In this document: one piece after another, positions 29,139 through 38,283 of the stretch
Numbering within the stretch: position 1 is the first letter of the stretch
Layout of the letters: each line of letters begins with the position of its first letter
Source of the DNA: Eubacteriales bacterium
GTDB taxonomy: Bacteria; Bacillota; Clostridia; Lachnospirales; Lachnospiraceae
NCBI GenBank assembly: GCA_030537135.1
Contig: JAUNOP010000007.1
Span: 1-64,000, forward strand
Direction: 5' to 3'
DNA: 64,000 nt
Made by a program: the position numbers and the translations under genes
Notes under the pieces: model-generated
Told to the model about the DNA's origin: nothing
Databases searched by the model: none
Seen by the model: the letters and a program-made list of their open reading frames with translations, nothing else

Positions 29139-30385
29139 AAAAGAAACCAGTAACCGGAATGAAGGATATTTTGCCAAAAGAGATGGAAATCCGCAATTAT
29201 GTCATGAACATGATTCGCGAAACCTATGCGTCCTTTGGATTCTCTTCTATTGAAACTCCCTGTGTGGAGCATATTGGAAATCTGTGCAGCAAGCAGGGCG
29301 GAGAGAATGAGAAGCTAATTTTCAAGATTCTGAAGAGAGGCGAGAAATTAAAGCTGGATGCAGCGAAGGAGGAGGCTGATCTTGTAGATAGCGGTCTTCG
29401 CTATGACCTGACAGTTCCTCTTTCCAGATATTATTCCAATAATGCCAATGATCTTCCGGCGCCCTTTAAGGCTCTGCAGATGGGAAATGTATGGAGGGCA
29501 GACCGTCCTCAGAGAGGGCGCTTCCGTCAGTTCATGCAGTGTGATATAGACATTCTGGGAGAGCCGACCTATATGGCGGAGATTGAGCTGGTTCTGGCTA
29601 CCACTACGCTTCTCGGAAAGCTGGATTTTTGCAATTTCACCATCCGCATCAATGACAGGAAGATTCTAAAGGCCATGGCAGAGTACAGCGGTTTTCCAAA
29701 GGAGAGCTTTGACACAGTGTTTATTATCCTGGATAAGATGGATAAGATTGGGCTTGACGGTGTGGAGGAGGAGCTTGCCAGAGAGGGCTTTGCACAGGAG
29801 GCAATCGACACCTATCTGGGGCTTTTTAAGGAAGTGACAGGTGATATTCAGGGAATCCGCTATCTTAAGGAGAAGCTTCAGGGCGTTCTCTCTCCAAAAG
29901 TGGCAGAGGATCTGGAGACCATTATCTCTACTGTGGACGCTGTGAAGACAGCAGATTTTCGCATGTGCTTTGATCCGACTCTGGTTCGTGGAATGTCCTA
30001 CTATACAGGCCCCATTTTTGAGATTGCCATGGATGAATTCGGAGGCTCTGTGGGAGGCGGCGGACGGTATGACGAGATGATTGGAAAATTTACAGGCAGC
30101 AGCACCTGCGCCTGCGGCTTTTCCATAGGCTTTGAGAGAATCGTTATGCTGCTTCTGGAGAGAGGCTATGAGATTCCGGGAACAAAGAAAAAGAAGGCAT
30201 ACCTGATTGAGAAAAACATGCCTTCAGAGAGGCTTGCCGAGATTTTCCGTCAGGCAGAGGCAGAGCGCTCTCAGGGAGTGCAGGTAACAATAGCTGTTAT
30301 GAAAAAGAATAAAAAATTCCAGAAGGATCAGATGATAAGCGAAGGCTGCACGGAATTTGTGGAATTTTTCAGGGATAAGCGATAG
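29129..30385 (+). CDS. hisS: Histidine--tRNA ligase
   Basis: A 418-residue class II synthetase charging tRNA-His. Motif 1 region TGMKDILPKEMEIRNYV, SGLRYDLTVPLSRYY, motif 2 VWRADRPQRGRFRQFMQCDIDI, the HisRS signature LVRGMSYYTGPIFEI (Ser where many enzymes have Asp) and motif 3 GFSIGFERIVMLLL are present. The C-terminal anticodon-binding domain is short and divergent, with a basic KKNKKFQKDQ in place of the usual Gly-Glu segment. This compact form occurs in other Lachnospiraceae, so it is probably functional. Confidence 0.93.
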   Translation: MPLKKKPVTGMKDILPKEMEIRNYVMNMIRETYASFGFSSIETPCVEHIGNLCSKQGGENEKLIFKILKRGEKLKLDAAKEEADLVDSGLRYDLTVPLSRYYSNNANDLPAPFKALQMGNVWRADRPQRGRFRQFMQCDIDILGEPTYMAEIELVLATTTLLGKLDFCNFTIRINDRKILKAMAEYSGFPKESFDTVFIILDKMDKIGLDGVEEELAREGFAQEAIDTYLGLFKEVTGDIQGIRYLKEKLQGVLSPKVAEDLETIISTVDAVKTADFRMCFDPTLVRGMSYYTGPIFEIAMDEFGGSVGGGGRYDEMIGKFTGSSTCACGFSIGFERIVMLLLERGYEIPGTKKKKAYLIEKNMPSERLAEIFRQAEAERSQGVQVTIAVMKKNKKFQKDQMISEGCTEFVEFFRDKR

Positions 30386-30401
30386 AAAAGAGGAGAAAAA
30401 G

Positions 30402-32189
30402 ATGGCTGAAAGTATGCAGGGACTGCACAGAACATGCCGCTGTGCAGAAGTTACCACAGACATGATTGGCAGAGAAATTACACTCATGGGATGGGTGCAG
30501 AAGGCAAGGAACAAGGGCGGAATTGTTTTTGTGGATTTGAGAGACCGTTCTGGAATCATGCAGTTGATTTTTGAAAACGGAAGCATTGATGAAGAAGGCT
30601 TTGAGAAGGCGGGAAAGCTCAGAAGCGAGTTTGTTATTGCTGCAACAGGCGTTGTGGAAAAAAGAGGGGGAGCTGTGAATGCGAACCTCTCTACAGGAGA
30701 AATCGAGATGAGAGTGAAGAATCTGAGAATTCTCTCTGAGTCAGAGGTTCCTCCTTTCCCAATTGAAGAGAACAGCAAGACAAAGGATGAGGTTCGCCTC
30801 AAATATCGTTATCTTGACCTGAGAAGACCAGACCTTCAGAGAAATCTGATGCTCAGAAGTCAGGTGGCAATGCTTACACGCGAGTTCTTCCGTAAGGAGG
30901 GATTTTTGGAGATTGAGACTCCCACGCTGTGCAAGAGTACGCCGGAAGGTGCAAGAGACTATCTGGTGCCCAGCCGTGTGCATCCGGGAAGCTTTTACGC
31001 GCTTCCGCAGTCTCCTCAGCTTTACAAGCAGCTTTTGATGTGCTCAGGCTATGACCGTTATATTCAGATTGCCAGATGCTACCGCGACGAGGACTTAAGA
31101 GCTGACCGTCAGCCAGAGTTTACGCAGATTGACATGGAGCTTTCCTTTGTGGACGTGGATGATGTCATTGATGTAAACGAGAGATTTCTGGCCTATCTCT
31201 TTAAGGAGGTTCTGAATGTGGAGGTTCCGCTTCCGATTCAGAGAATCACCTGGCAGGAGGCCATGGACAGATATGGCTCTGATAAGCCTGACCTTCGGTT
31301 TGGAATGGAGCTTCATGATGTGAGCGAGGTTGTGAAGGGGACAGGCTTTGCTGTATTTAAGAATGCTCTGGACAATGGCGGAAGTGTGCGAGGAATCAAT
31401 GCCCAGGGACAGGGGGCTATGCCGAGAAAGAAGATCGACAAGCTTGTGGAGTTTGCGAAGACCTACGGGGCAAAGGGACTCGCCTATGTGGCAATCGCAC
31501 AGGACGGCAGTCTTAAATCTTCCTTTGCCAAGTTTATGACAGAGGAGGAGATGGATGCTCTTGTGGCTGCTATGGATGGAAAGCCAGGAGACTTGCTCCT
31601 TTTTGCAGCAGATAAGAATAAGGTGGTTTATGATGTGCTTGGCGCGCTCAGACTGGAAATGGCAAAGCAGATGAACCTTTTGGACAAGAATGTTTACCGC
31701 TTTGTGTGGGTGACAGAATTTCCGCTGCTTGAGTGGAATGAGGACGAGAATCGCTATCAGGCCATGCATCATCCGTTTACCATGCTCATGGATGAGGATC
31801 TGCCTCTTCTGGACACAGACCCAGGAAAGGTTCGCGCCAAGGCATATGACATTGTGCTGAATGGAAATGAAATCGGCGGAGGAAGCGTACGTATTCACCA
31901 GAATCATATCCAGGAGAGAATGTTTGAAGAGCTTGGCTTTACCAGGGAGGCTGCTTATGAACAGTTCGGCTTCCTTCTGGACGCCTTCAAGTATGGAGTG
32001 CCGCCTCATGCTGGACTGGCCTATGGACTCGACCGTCTGGTAATGCTGATGAGCAAGATGGACAGCATCCGCGATGTGATTGCCTTTCCAAAGGTAAAGG
32101 ACGCTTCCTGTCTCATGACAAAAGCGCCGGGAGCTGTCTCTGGGCAGCAGCTTGAGGAGCTGTGTCTTCAGATAAAGGAAAAGGAATAA
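30402..32189 (+). CDS. aspS: Aspartate--tRNA ligase
   Basis: A 595-residue bacterial AspRS. The OB anticodon-binding domain comes first (MGWVQKARNKGGIVFVDLRD), motif 1 and 2 include RDYLVPSRVHPGSFYALPQSPQ and RCYRDEDLRADRQPEFTQID, the bacterial GAD insertion spans ~290-420, and motif 3 is GLAYGLDRLVMLM. ATG 30402 behind AAAGAGGAG is the start; the frame opening at 30357 overlaps hisS. It ends the housekeeping run, closed by a strong terminator. Confidence 0.96.
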   Translation: MAESMQGLHRTCRCAEVTTDMIGREITLMGWVQKARNKGGIVFVDLRDRSGIMQLIFENGSIDEEGFEKAGKLRSEFVIAATGVVEKRGGAVNANLSTGEIEMRVKNLRILSESEVPPFPIEENSKTKDEVRLKYRYLDLRRPDLQRNLMLRSQVAMLTREFFRKEGFLEIETPTLCKSTPEGARDYLVPSRVHPGSFYALPQSPQLYKQLLMCSGYDRYIQIARCYRDEDLRADRQPEFTQIDMELSFVDVDDVIDVNERFLAYLFKEVLNVEVPLPIQRITWQEAMDRYGSDKPDLRFGMELHDVSEVVKGTGFAVFKNALDNGGSVRGINAQGQGAMPRKKIDKLVEFAKTYGAKGLAYVAIAQDGSLKSSFAKFMTEEEMDALVAAMDGKPGDLLLFAADKNKVVYDVLGALRLEMAKQMNLLDKNVYRFVWVTEFPLLEWNEDENRYQAMHHPFTMLMDEDLPLLDTDPGKVRAKAYDIVLNGNEIGGGSVRIHQNHIQERMFEELGFTREAAYEQFGFLLDAFKYGVPPHAGLAYGLDRLVMLMSKMDSIRDVIAFPKVKDASCLMTKAPGAVSGQQLEELCLQIKEKE

Positions 32190-32236
32190 AATAGCTCCTG
32201 CCTGTGCGCAGGCAGTAATAGAACACACAAAACCAG

Positions 32237-32275
32237 AAGAGGAGGATACTCATGCACATGTATCCTCCTCTTTTG
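32237..32275 (+). terminator. Rho-independent terminator after aspS
   Basis: AAGAGGAGGATAC (32237-32249) and GTATCCTCCTCTT (32260-32272) form a perfect 13 bp stem with a 10 nt loop, followed by T residues. Confidence 0.9.
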
Positions 32276-32332
32276 GAAATTTTTTTATAATATATCAGCC
32301 AGAAAACCTATGACCTTTAGGAAAAGGGGCGG

Positions 32333-33433
32333 TTACATTTCAGGAGTAAGTGTCTGCGCCAGATCCCCGAACAGGGCATTTTCCAGGCTCTTGTCATCCA
32401 TCTGTATCTCCCACAAAATTCCATTGTCAATCAGTGGAATGACCAGAGTGTTGGAAACAAGTGCTTCATTGTTCTGAATGGCTTCAACCAGAAGGGCGCG
32501 GGATTTTTGCTGCCTCTTTTCTGCGCCGTCAATCACAGCGTCAGCAGAGGCGAGATACACGTCCATTTCAGCCTGATAAGAATTCAGGATAGTATCTATA
32601 TCAAAAGTCATAAAACTCACCATCACTTCTGCCTGATAACCGTCTTCCTTTACTTCCTGGATCTCATACTGGAAAACCTTGTGAATCTGGCTTATGATGG
32701 CATTGGCAATGCTGTTCTCCTCTGTGCTGTCTGCCTCTGTCAGCTCGTCTATGCTGAGAAAGGATGCCATAAGCGCATCGTCCATACTGCAAAAAGTGTC
32801 AAGATAAACCTGAACCGTATCTCCTGGCGGAAGGATGTCAGAATCAGCAAGACAGGCCAGAAGCCCTCCGATAAGCTGATTTTCCAGAGCCTGATTTTTT
32901 ACAAGCTCCCAGGCGTCATTTTCTTTCTGGAGTTCAATCGTACAGGAAGAGCTTATAGGAGCGTAATTGGTATCCTTCATAAGCTCTCCAAGCAAAAGAA
33001 AATCATCCTTCAGGGAGGGAGAAGCCTTAGAGCTTTCCTTTCGGGCGGCAGACAGGATATTGTTTTTGAGTTTTGCAGCGGCAAAATCTCTGGCAAGAGC
33101 AGGGGCGTCAATAGTGGTGAGCGTGACCTGCGCAGAGGCATGGGTATCAGAGCTTATCTGAATATCTGCGATTTCATAATCAAAATCCTCAAAAAACAGA
33201 GGAAAGATTTCTTCTAATTCAGGAGAAAGCTCAATATCCTCAGAGGTATCAGAGAAAATTTCTGTAAAAGAAATATATTTTTGTGCTTCCTCGGGATTGG
33301 GCTGCTTTAGAGAATCCAGCTCTCTGGTGAGTGTCTGCTTGATAAGGGTTTTGCTGTTTCCTGTGAGGCTGCATCCAGAAAAGAGAACCATAGGACACAG
33401 GCAAAGACACAGGAAGGGTTTTTGAATTTTCAT
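32333..33433 (-). CDS. Predicted lipoprotein of unknown function
   Basis: A 366-residue exported lipoprotein: basic start MKIQK, hydrophobic core, and lipobox LFSGC at about residues 17-21 for diacylglyceryl attachment. The mature part is mostly helical and acidic with no catalytic motif I recognise; its length and composition recall Clostridia lipoproteins of the DUF5105 kind, but this is a weak guess. It is transcribed divergently from the adaptor/MacB exporter operon across 349 bp, which could mean shared regulation. Confidence 0.75.
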   Translation of the reverse strand: MKIQKPFLCLCLCPMVLFSGCSLTGNSKTLIKQTLTRELDSLKQPNPEEAQKYISFTEIFSDTSEDIELSPELEEIFPLFFEDFDYEIADIQISSDTHASAQVTLTTIDAPALARDFAAAKLKNNILSAARKESSKASPSLKDDFLLLGELMKDTNYAPISSSCTIELQKENDAWELVKNQALENQLIGGLLACLADSDILPPGDTVQVYLDTFCSMDDALMASFLSIDELTEADSTEENSIANAIISQIHKVFQYEIQEVKEDGYQAEVMVSFMTFDIDTILNSYQAEMDVYLASADAVIDGAEKRQQKSRALLVEAIQNNEALVSNTLVIPLIDNGILWEIQMDDKSLENALFGDLAQTLTPEM

Positions 33434-33631
33434 AGGCGTGTTCCTTTCTGCCGCTTGCTGCCCAAAAACAGCAGGCAGCGATTTTGAGGTTGATAGTTAC
33501 TGGTAGTATAGTGCAGATAGTTTCCATTTTCTTCCATACAGTTTACCAGAATTTCACAGAAAAGTCAAAAATTCAGGCTGTGTGCAGGGTTTTCTTTTGG
33601 GGTAGAATCTGGTATGATATATGAGTTATAG

Positions 33632-33768
33632 TATGAAAGTAAGCTTTCATATCTATCTTTATGGCAGGTGCAGGACCTGCCGTGCAGAGGAAAGTATAAT
33701 GTTTATGGCGCTGTCTGCATTGGCAGACATGTCCGTTTGGAAGGGTTTTAAGCCGGGGTATAGCCCGG
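33632..33768 (+). promoter_or_regulatory. Leader with four successive hairpins before the exporter operon
   Basis: TATGAAAG/CTTTCATA (33632-33651), GGCAGGT/ACCTGCC (33663-33681), TGTCTGC/GCAGACA (33712-33729) and CCGGG/CCCGG (33753-33768) follow one another; the last ends 3 nt before the GGAGG of the adaptor gene, so it could limit ribosome access. The rest of the 349 bp intergenic region shows no clear promoter consensus. Confidence 0.55.
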
Positions 33769-33782
33769 AACGGAGGAAAAAG

Positions 33783-35378
33783 ATGAAAAAACGTTTTTTT
33801 ATAGTACCGGTTGCCCTGCTTGCAGTGGGAGCAGGAGGATATTTTGGCTGGCAGTATCTCATGGAAGAAAATGCAGAAAGTGAAAATGCTGTTTATGTTA
33901 CTGCCATCAGCTCCCTTTCCCAGACAGCGGCAGGAACACAGAATCGCTATGCAGGAGTAGTGGAACCCCAGGATACTGTGGAAGTGAAGCTGGAGAGCGG
34001 CCGTCAGGTTTCAGAGGTAAAGGTAAAAGAAGGACAGGAGGTCAAGGCAGGAGACGTACTCTTTGAATATGACCTGAGCAGTATTCAGGATGACCTTACA
34101 GAGGCAGAGCTTGAATATGACCAGCTGATAAATGAAGCCAATGGAATCATGGATCAGATTAATACCTATATGAAGGAACAAAGGAGCGCCTCGCAGGATC
34201 AGCAGCTTTCCTATACGATTCAGATTGAGACAGCGAAGATGTCTCTTAAGAAAAATGAATATAATCAGAAAAGCAAGGCAGCAGAGATTGAGAAGCTTAA
34301 AAGTTCTATGAATCAGACGGCAGTTACCAGCCAGATAGACGGGGTTATCAAGAAGATAGACACCAGTCAGATGGGAACAGAAGAGTCCTCTGACCAGGAT
34401 TCCTATTTTTCAGGAAACAGCGGAAGCGACAGTAATGCGTTTATTACCATATTGAGTACAGGCGCCTATCGGGTAAAAGGAAAGGTCAATGAGCAGAACT
34501 ACCAGAGCATTGCTCCGGGGCTTCCTGTGATTATCCGCTCCAGAGTGGACGAATCACAGACCTGGAGCGGCACAATGGGAACGATTGACACAGAGAGCAG
34601 CAATGATAATCAGAATAATATGTATTATTATGGGATGAGCAGCGATTCCCAGACAACCTCCAGCAGCTATAATTTTTATGTGGAGCTGGACACCTCTGAG
34701 GATCTGATGCTGGGACAGCATGTGTATATTGAAATGGATGAAGGCCAGCAGGAAGAAAGGGAAGGTCTGTGGCTGAATGATTATTACATAGTGGACATTG
34801 CCGGGGAACCCTATGTGTGGGGAAGCACTGAGAATTCCAACAAGCTCGAAAAGCTCCCTGTTGTTGTGGGAGATTATGATGAAAATCTTGGAAAATATGA
34901 AATTCTGGAAGGGCTTAGCGAGGAGGATTATATTGCCTTTCCGTCAGGGGCTATGGAAGAGGGGCTTCCAGTGCTTGTGACAGATGATCTGCAGCTGATG
35001 ATGGAATCCTCCCTTCAGATGGACATTGACCAGGAGGGGGATGCCCTGCCAATAGACAGCGAAGATGAGGACACGGAGAATCAGGAGAGCTTGTCGGACG
35101 AAGAAGTGAATCCGCTGGATGGAACAGAAATCATAGACCAGGAAGGGGAGCAGGGAATCAATAATATGGATGCAGGCTCTGACATAGATATTCCAGATGA
35201 TATTTCTCAAAATGTGCAGGTGATAGATGAATGGTCAGACGAGATGCCTATGGAGGACGCTGCTTCTGAAAGCGGTATGACAATGGATGAGGATCTGACT
35301 CCTGTTAATGAGCTGTCAGATGAGGATATGCAGATGATGGATGAGGCCTTCCCTGTTGAAGGAGAGGAGATGGGCTGA
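33783..35378 (+). CDS. HlyD/RND-type periplasmic adaptor (first of two)
   Basis: A 531-residue membrane-anchored adaptor: one N-terminal helix (FFIVPVALLAVGAGGYFGW), a lipoyl/barrel-sandwich half (YAGVVEPQDTVEVKLESG, VKEGQEVKAGDVLFEYD), a coiled coil ~100-180, the second half (TSQIDGVIKKID) and a beta-barrel. The last ~120 residues are strongly acidic and low complexity (Asp, Glu, Met). In Gram-positives such adaptors link a MacB-like permease to the outside. ATG 33783 with CGGAGG upstream is preferred over a longer frame from 33621. Stop overlaps the ATPase start. Confidence 0.88.
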   Translation: MKKRFFIVPVALLAVGAGGYFGWQYLMEENAESENAVYVTAISSLSQTAAGTQNRYAGVVEPQDTVEVKLESGRQVSEVKVKEGQEVKAGDVLFEYDLSSIQDDLTEAELEYDQLINEANGIMDQINTYMKEQRSASQDQQLSYTIQIETAKMSLKKNEYNQKSKAAEIEKLKSSMNQTAVTSQIDGVIKKIDTSQMGTEESSDQDSYFSGNSGSDSNAFITILSTGAYRVKGKVNEQNYQSIAPGLPVIIRSRVDESQTWSGTMGTIDTESSNDNQNNMYYYGMSSDSQTTSSSYNFYVELDTSEDLMLGQHVYIEMDEGQQEEREGLWLNDYYIVDIAGEPYVWGSTENSNKLEKLPVVVGDYDENLGKYEILEGLSEEDYIAFPSGAMEEGLPVLVTDDLQLMMESSLQMDIDQEGDALPIDSEDEDTENQESLSDEEVNPLDGTEIIDQEGEQGINNMDAGSDIDIPDDISQNVQVIDEWSDEMPMEDAASESGMTMDEDLTPVNELSDEDMQMMDEAFPVEGEEMG

Positions 35379-36058
35379 TGTTTCTGGAAATAAAAGGTAT
35401 TTACAAGGATTATGAGCAGGGAAAAATGAAGGTGCCTGTTCTGAAGAATGTGAATTTCTCCATGGAAGAGGGGGAATATGTAGCCATTATGGGGCCGTCA
35501 GGCTCTGGAAAAACCACGCTTATGAATATTATCGGCTGTCTGGACAAGGCAAGCCGGGGAGATTATTTTCTGGACGGAGTAGACCTGAATGCATGCAGTG
35601 AGAATGCAATGTCAGATATCCGCCTTCATAAAATCGGCTTTGTTTTTCAGAGCTTTCATCTTCTGCCAAAGCAGACGGCTCTTCAGAACGTGGAGATGCC
35701 TCTGCACTATGCGCGTATTCCCAAGAAGCAGCGCAGAGAAAAGGCGCTCAGGGCACTTGACCGGGTAGGCTTGTCAGACCGGGTGAATTTCCGGCCCAAT
35801 CAGCTCTCAGGAGGCCAGATGCAGAGAGTGGCCATTGCCAGAGCAATGGTAAATAATCCCAGGCTTCTTCTGGCGGACGAGCCGACCGGTGCGCTAGACA
35901 GCAAATCCGGCGCACAGGTAATGGAGCTTTTCAAAAGCCTGAATGAGGAGGGTGTGACAGTTCTGATGATTACTCATGACCCTGAGATTGCTGCCCATGC
36001 CAAGCGAGTGGTGACAATTCGTGATGGAATTCTGGCAGAGAAAGGAGTCGGCAGATGA
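35378..36058 (+). CDS. MacB/LolD-type ABC transporter ATPase
   Basis: A 226-residue ATPase: Walker A GPSGSGKTT (~41-49), Q-loop, signature LSGGQMQRVAIARAM, Walker B LLLADEPTGALDSKSG, and H-loop ITHDPEIAAHA. The type drives MacB/FtsX-like permeases in lipoprotein or peptide export. It is translationally coupled to both adaptors (shared stop/start bases at 35378 and 36055-36058). It is the only ABC ATPase in this window. Confidence 0.95.
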   Translation: MFLEIKGIYKDYEQGKMKVPVLKNVNFSMEEGEYVAIMGPSGSGKTTLMNIIGCLDKASRGDYFLDGVDLNACSENAMSDIRLHKIGFVFQSFHLLPKQTALQNVEMPLHYARIPKKQRREKALRALDRVGLSDRVNFRPNQLSGGQMQRVAIARAMVNNPRLLLADEPTGALDSKSGAQVMELFKSLNEEGVTVLMITHDPEIAAHAKRVVTIRDGILAEKGVGR

Positions 36059-38271
36059 ACAAATTCGCAAAAAGAGCCCTGGCAGGAACTCTGACTCTGG
36101 CAATCCTGGCAGGAGCGGGAGCTGGAGCCTATTATTATGCAGGGCAGAGGAACCAAAAGGAGATTCTGGTGATTCCGGTTTCAAGTCTGAACACAGAGGT
36201 TTATATGATGGATAACAACCTGGAGGGAAGCGTGGCCACAAATGTGTACCAGAACGTGAACCTGGATAAGGACACCCAGATTCTGGATGTATATGTCCAG
36301 ACAGGAGACCATGTGAAAAAAGGCGATAAGCTTGTGACCTTTGATATGACTCTTCAGGAGATGGAGCAGAATATTAACAGGCTTACCCTGCAGAGCTATC
36401 AGAACAATCTGGCAAAGGCGCAGAAGCGTCTCTATAGTCTTCAGAACGGAGGTCCTATTGTGGAGGAATCTGAGAGTTCGGATTTGAATTTATCAGATAT
36501 TCCGGTTACAGACACAGGCATAGACAATGATATGGCAAGGCTGGAGGAGGGAGACTCATCCCAAGGCTCTCCCATGCTGCTTGCCGCTTCCTGGCAAAAA
36601 TCTCTGCTGCTTGCCTTTGCAGAGGACTTTGAACAGGAAATCATTTCTGAGGATGCACCTTCAGGGCAAAATGACGGAGATGTTTTCTCAGAATCGGATT
36701 TTGCCCAGGATTCTGGATGGGAGGAAGAGATAATTGAGCCTCAGCCAGTGGAAACACCGGAGATCACCCTCCCCCCGGATGAACCGGAGCTTTTGGAACC
36801 TGAAATTCCGGAGCCGGAAATCAGCGAAACGCCGGAGCCGATTCCCTCAATAGAGCCTGCCCTGACGCCGGAGCCTACGGAAACGCCGTTTCCCTCGCCA
36901 AGTCCAAGACCTTCTCAAACACCAGAGCCTACGATAAGCGGAAGTGATGCGCCGGACATTTTTGAGGATCAGACCCCTGAGCTTTATCTGCTTCTGGATG
37001 AGAACAGCAAATCATATAAAGGAACAGGAACAGAGGATGATCCGTATGTGTATCTGTGCAATGCAGAAGAGGGAAGGGTGATTGCAAAGGGAACCTTCAT
37101 GAATCTGATGGCAGGCTATAATAAGGAAGGCACAGAGGTGATTCATGAGGGCGGATATTGGTACAGACTGGAATTCTATGACCCAGGGAGTGTATTTTCC
37201 TTTTTTGACAGACAGGATGCACAAGGAAATGGAGAAACAGACACGCTGCCTGATGACCTGGAGGGTCTATCGGATGATTTGGAGAGTTTTGACGATCTGA
37301 CAGAAGGTACAGACCAGACCTCTATGAGTTTTGACGAGCAGCTTGCGGCGCTCTGTCTTGGCTATTATTATCAGAATGGAGGCCTTATGACAGAACCTAT
37401 GAGGGTTCAGGACGAAGTAGAGTTTACTCTGGAAAATTCGATTATCCCATCCCAGGATGAGACGCCGGATGAGGACTGGGGAAATGACACTCTCACTACG
37501 GATACAACAACTACAATAAGTCGGGCAGAGGCTATTAAGCAGCAGGAGAGGCGGATTGCTTCCATTAAGCTTGATATCCGAAAGCTGGAGCTTAATATTT
37601 CAAAGCTTGATAAAAAGCTGGAAAAGCAGACAGTTGTAAGTACAGTGGACGGCGTGGTCAAATCCATGGGAGACCCGGAGACAGGTACCTACGAGGGAAA
37701 TGCCTTTATGGTCATTGAGAGTGATACGGGGTATTATATCAGAGGAACAGTAAGCGAGATGTATCTCGAACAATTTAAGGCCGGAACGATTATCAATGGA
37801 TATTCCTATGAGACAGGTGTGCGCTTTGAAGCAGAGGTTCGTGAGGTATCGGATTATCCTGTGAGCAGCAGCGGCTACAGTATGGGGTGGGGAAGCCCGA
37901 ACAGCAATGCCTCCAGCTATGAGTTTATTGCCTATGTCACAGATCAGAGCGTGAATCTGAAGAGCGACCAGTGGATTTCTCTTTCTTTTCAGTCCTCCTC
38001 CTCAAAGAGCAGCAGCCTGAATATTGCGCAGGCCTTTGTGCGTACAGAGAATGGTCAGAGCTATGTGTATAAGAACGATAACGGCGTCCTGAAAAAGCAG
38101 ATAGTAAAGGCAGGAGCGAGCAAGGACGGAGGCTACAGTGTGCCTGTTACCAGCGGAATTACCATGTCTGATATGCTGGCCTTTCCATATGGAGACGATG
38201 TGAAGGAAGGGCAGAAGACAAAAGAGGGAAGTCTGGATGATTTGTACAACATGAGCGCTGGGCTGGGATAA
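36055..38271 (+). CDS. HlyD-type adaptor with large acidic/proline-rich insertion (second)
   Basis: A 738-residue membrane-anchored adaptor. An N-terminal helix (LTLAILAGAGAGAYYYAG) is followed by a first biotinyl-lipoyl half (DVYVQTGDHVKKGDKLVTFD, ~85-105). The hairpin helix then breaks into a ~370-residue insertion: acidic stretch, a Pro-Glu-rich linker (~235-300, repeated PEPE/TPEP), and a small domain ~310-390. The helix resumes near 490 (AEAIKQQERRIASIKLDIRKLELN) and the second lipoyl half follows (VVSTVDGVVKSMGDPETGTY). Such an insertion is unusual and may carry a wall-spanning or substrate-binding module. Confidence 0.85.
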   Translation: MNKFAKRALAGTLTLAILAGAGAGAYYYAGQRNQKEILVIPVSSLNTEVYMMDNNLEGSVATNVYQNVNLDKDTQILDVYVQTGDHVKKGDKLVTFDMTLQEMEQNINRLTLQSYQNNLAKAQKRLYSLQNGGPIVEESESSDLNLSDIPVTDTGIDNDMARLEEGDSSQGSPMLLAASWQKSLLLAFAEDFEQEIISEDAPSGQNDGDVFSESDFAQDSGWEEEIIEPQPVETPEITLPPDEPELLEPEIPEPEISETPEPIPSIEPALTPEPTETPFPSPSPRPSQTPEPTISGSDAPDIFEDQTPELYLLLDENSKSYKGTGTEDDPYVYLCNAEEGRVIAKGTFMNLMAGYNKEGTEVIHEGGYWYRLEFYDPGSVFSFFDRQDAQGNGETDTLPDDLEGLSDDLESFDDLTEGTDQTSMSFDEQLAALCLGYYYQNGGLMTEPMRVQDEVEFTLENSIIPSQDETPDEDWGNDTLTTDTTTTISRAEAIKQQERRIASIKLDIRKLELNISKLDKKLEKQTVVSTVDGVVKSMGDPETGTYEGNAFMVIESDTGYYIRGTVSEMYLEQFKAGTIINGYSYETGVRFEAEVREVSDYPVSSSGYSMGWGSPNSNASSYEFIAYVTDQSVNLKSDQWISLSFQSSSSKSSSLNIAQAFVRTENGQSYVYKNDNGVLKKQIVKAGASKDGGYSVPVTSGITMSDMLAFPYGDDVKEGQKTKEGSLDDLYNMSAGLG

Positions 38272-38283
38272 GGAGGAAACAAG

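Noticed and set aside
29129..30385. HisZ regulatory paralogue instead of HisRS
   Set aside because: Motif 2 with the ATP-binding Arg, the HisRS signature loop and motif 3 are retained, and no his biosynthesis genes are nearby.
31095..32228. 377-codon open frame on the minus strand inside aspS
   Set aside because: It lies antisense to a clear AspRS, has no family resemblance and reads like reversed coding sequence.
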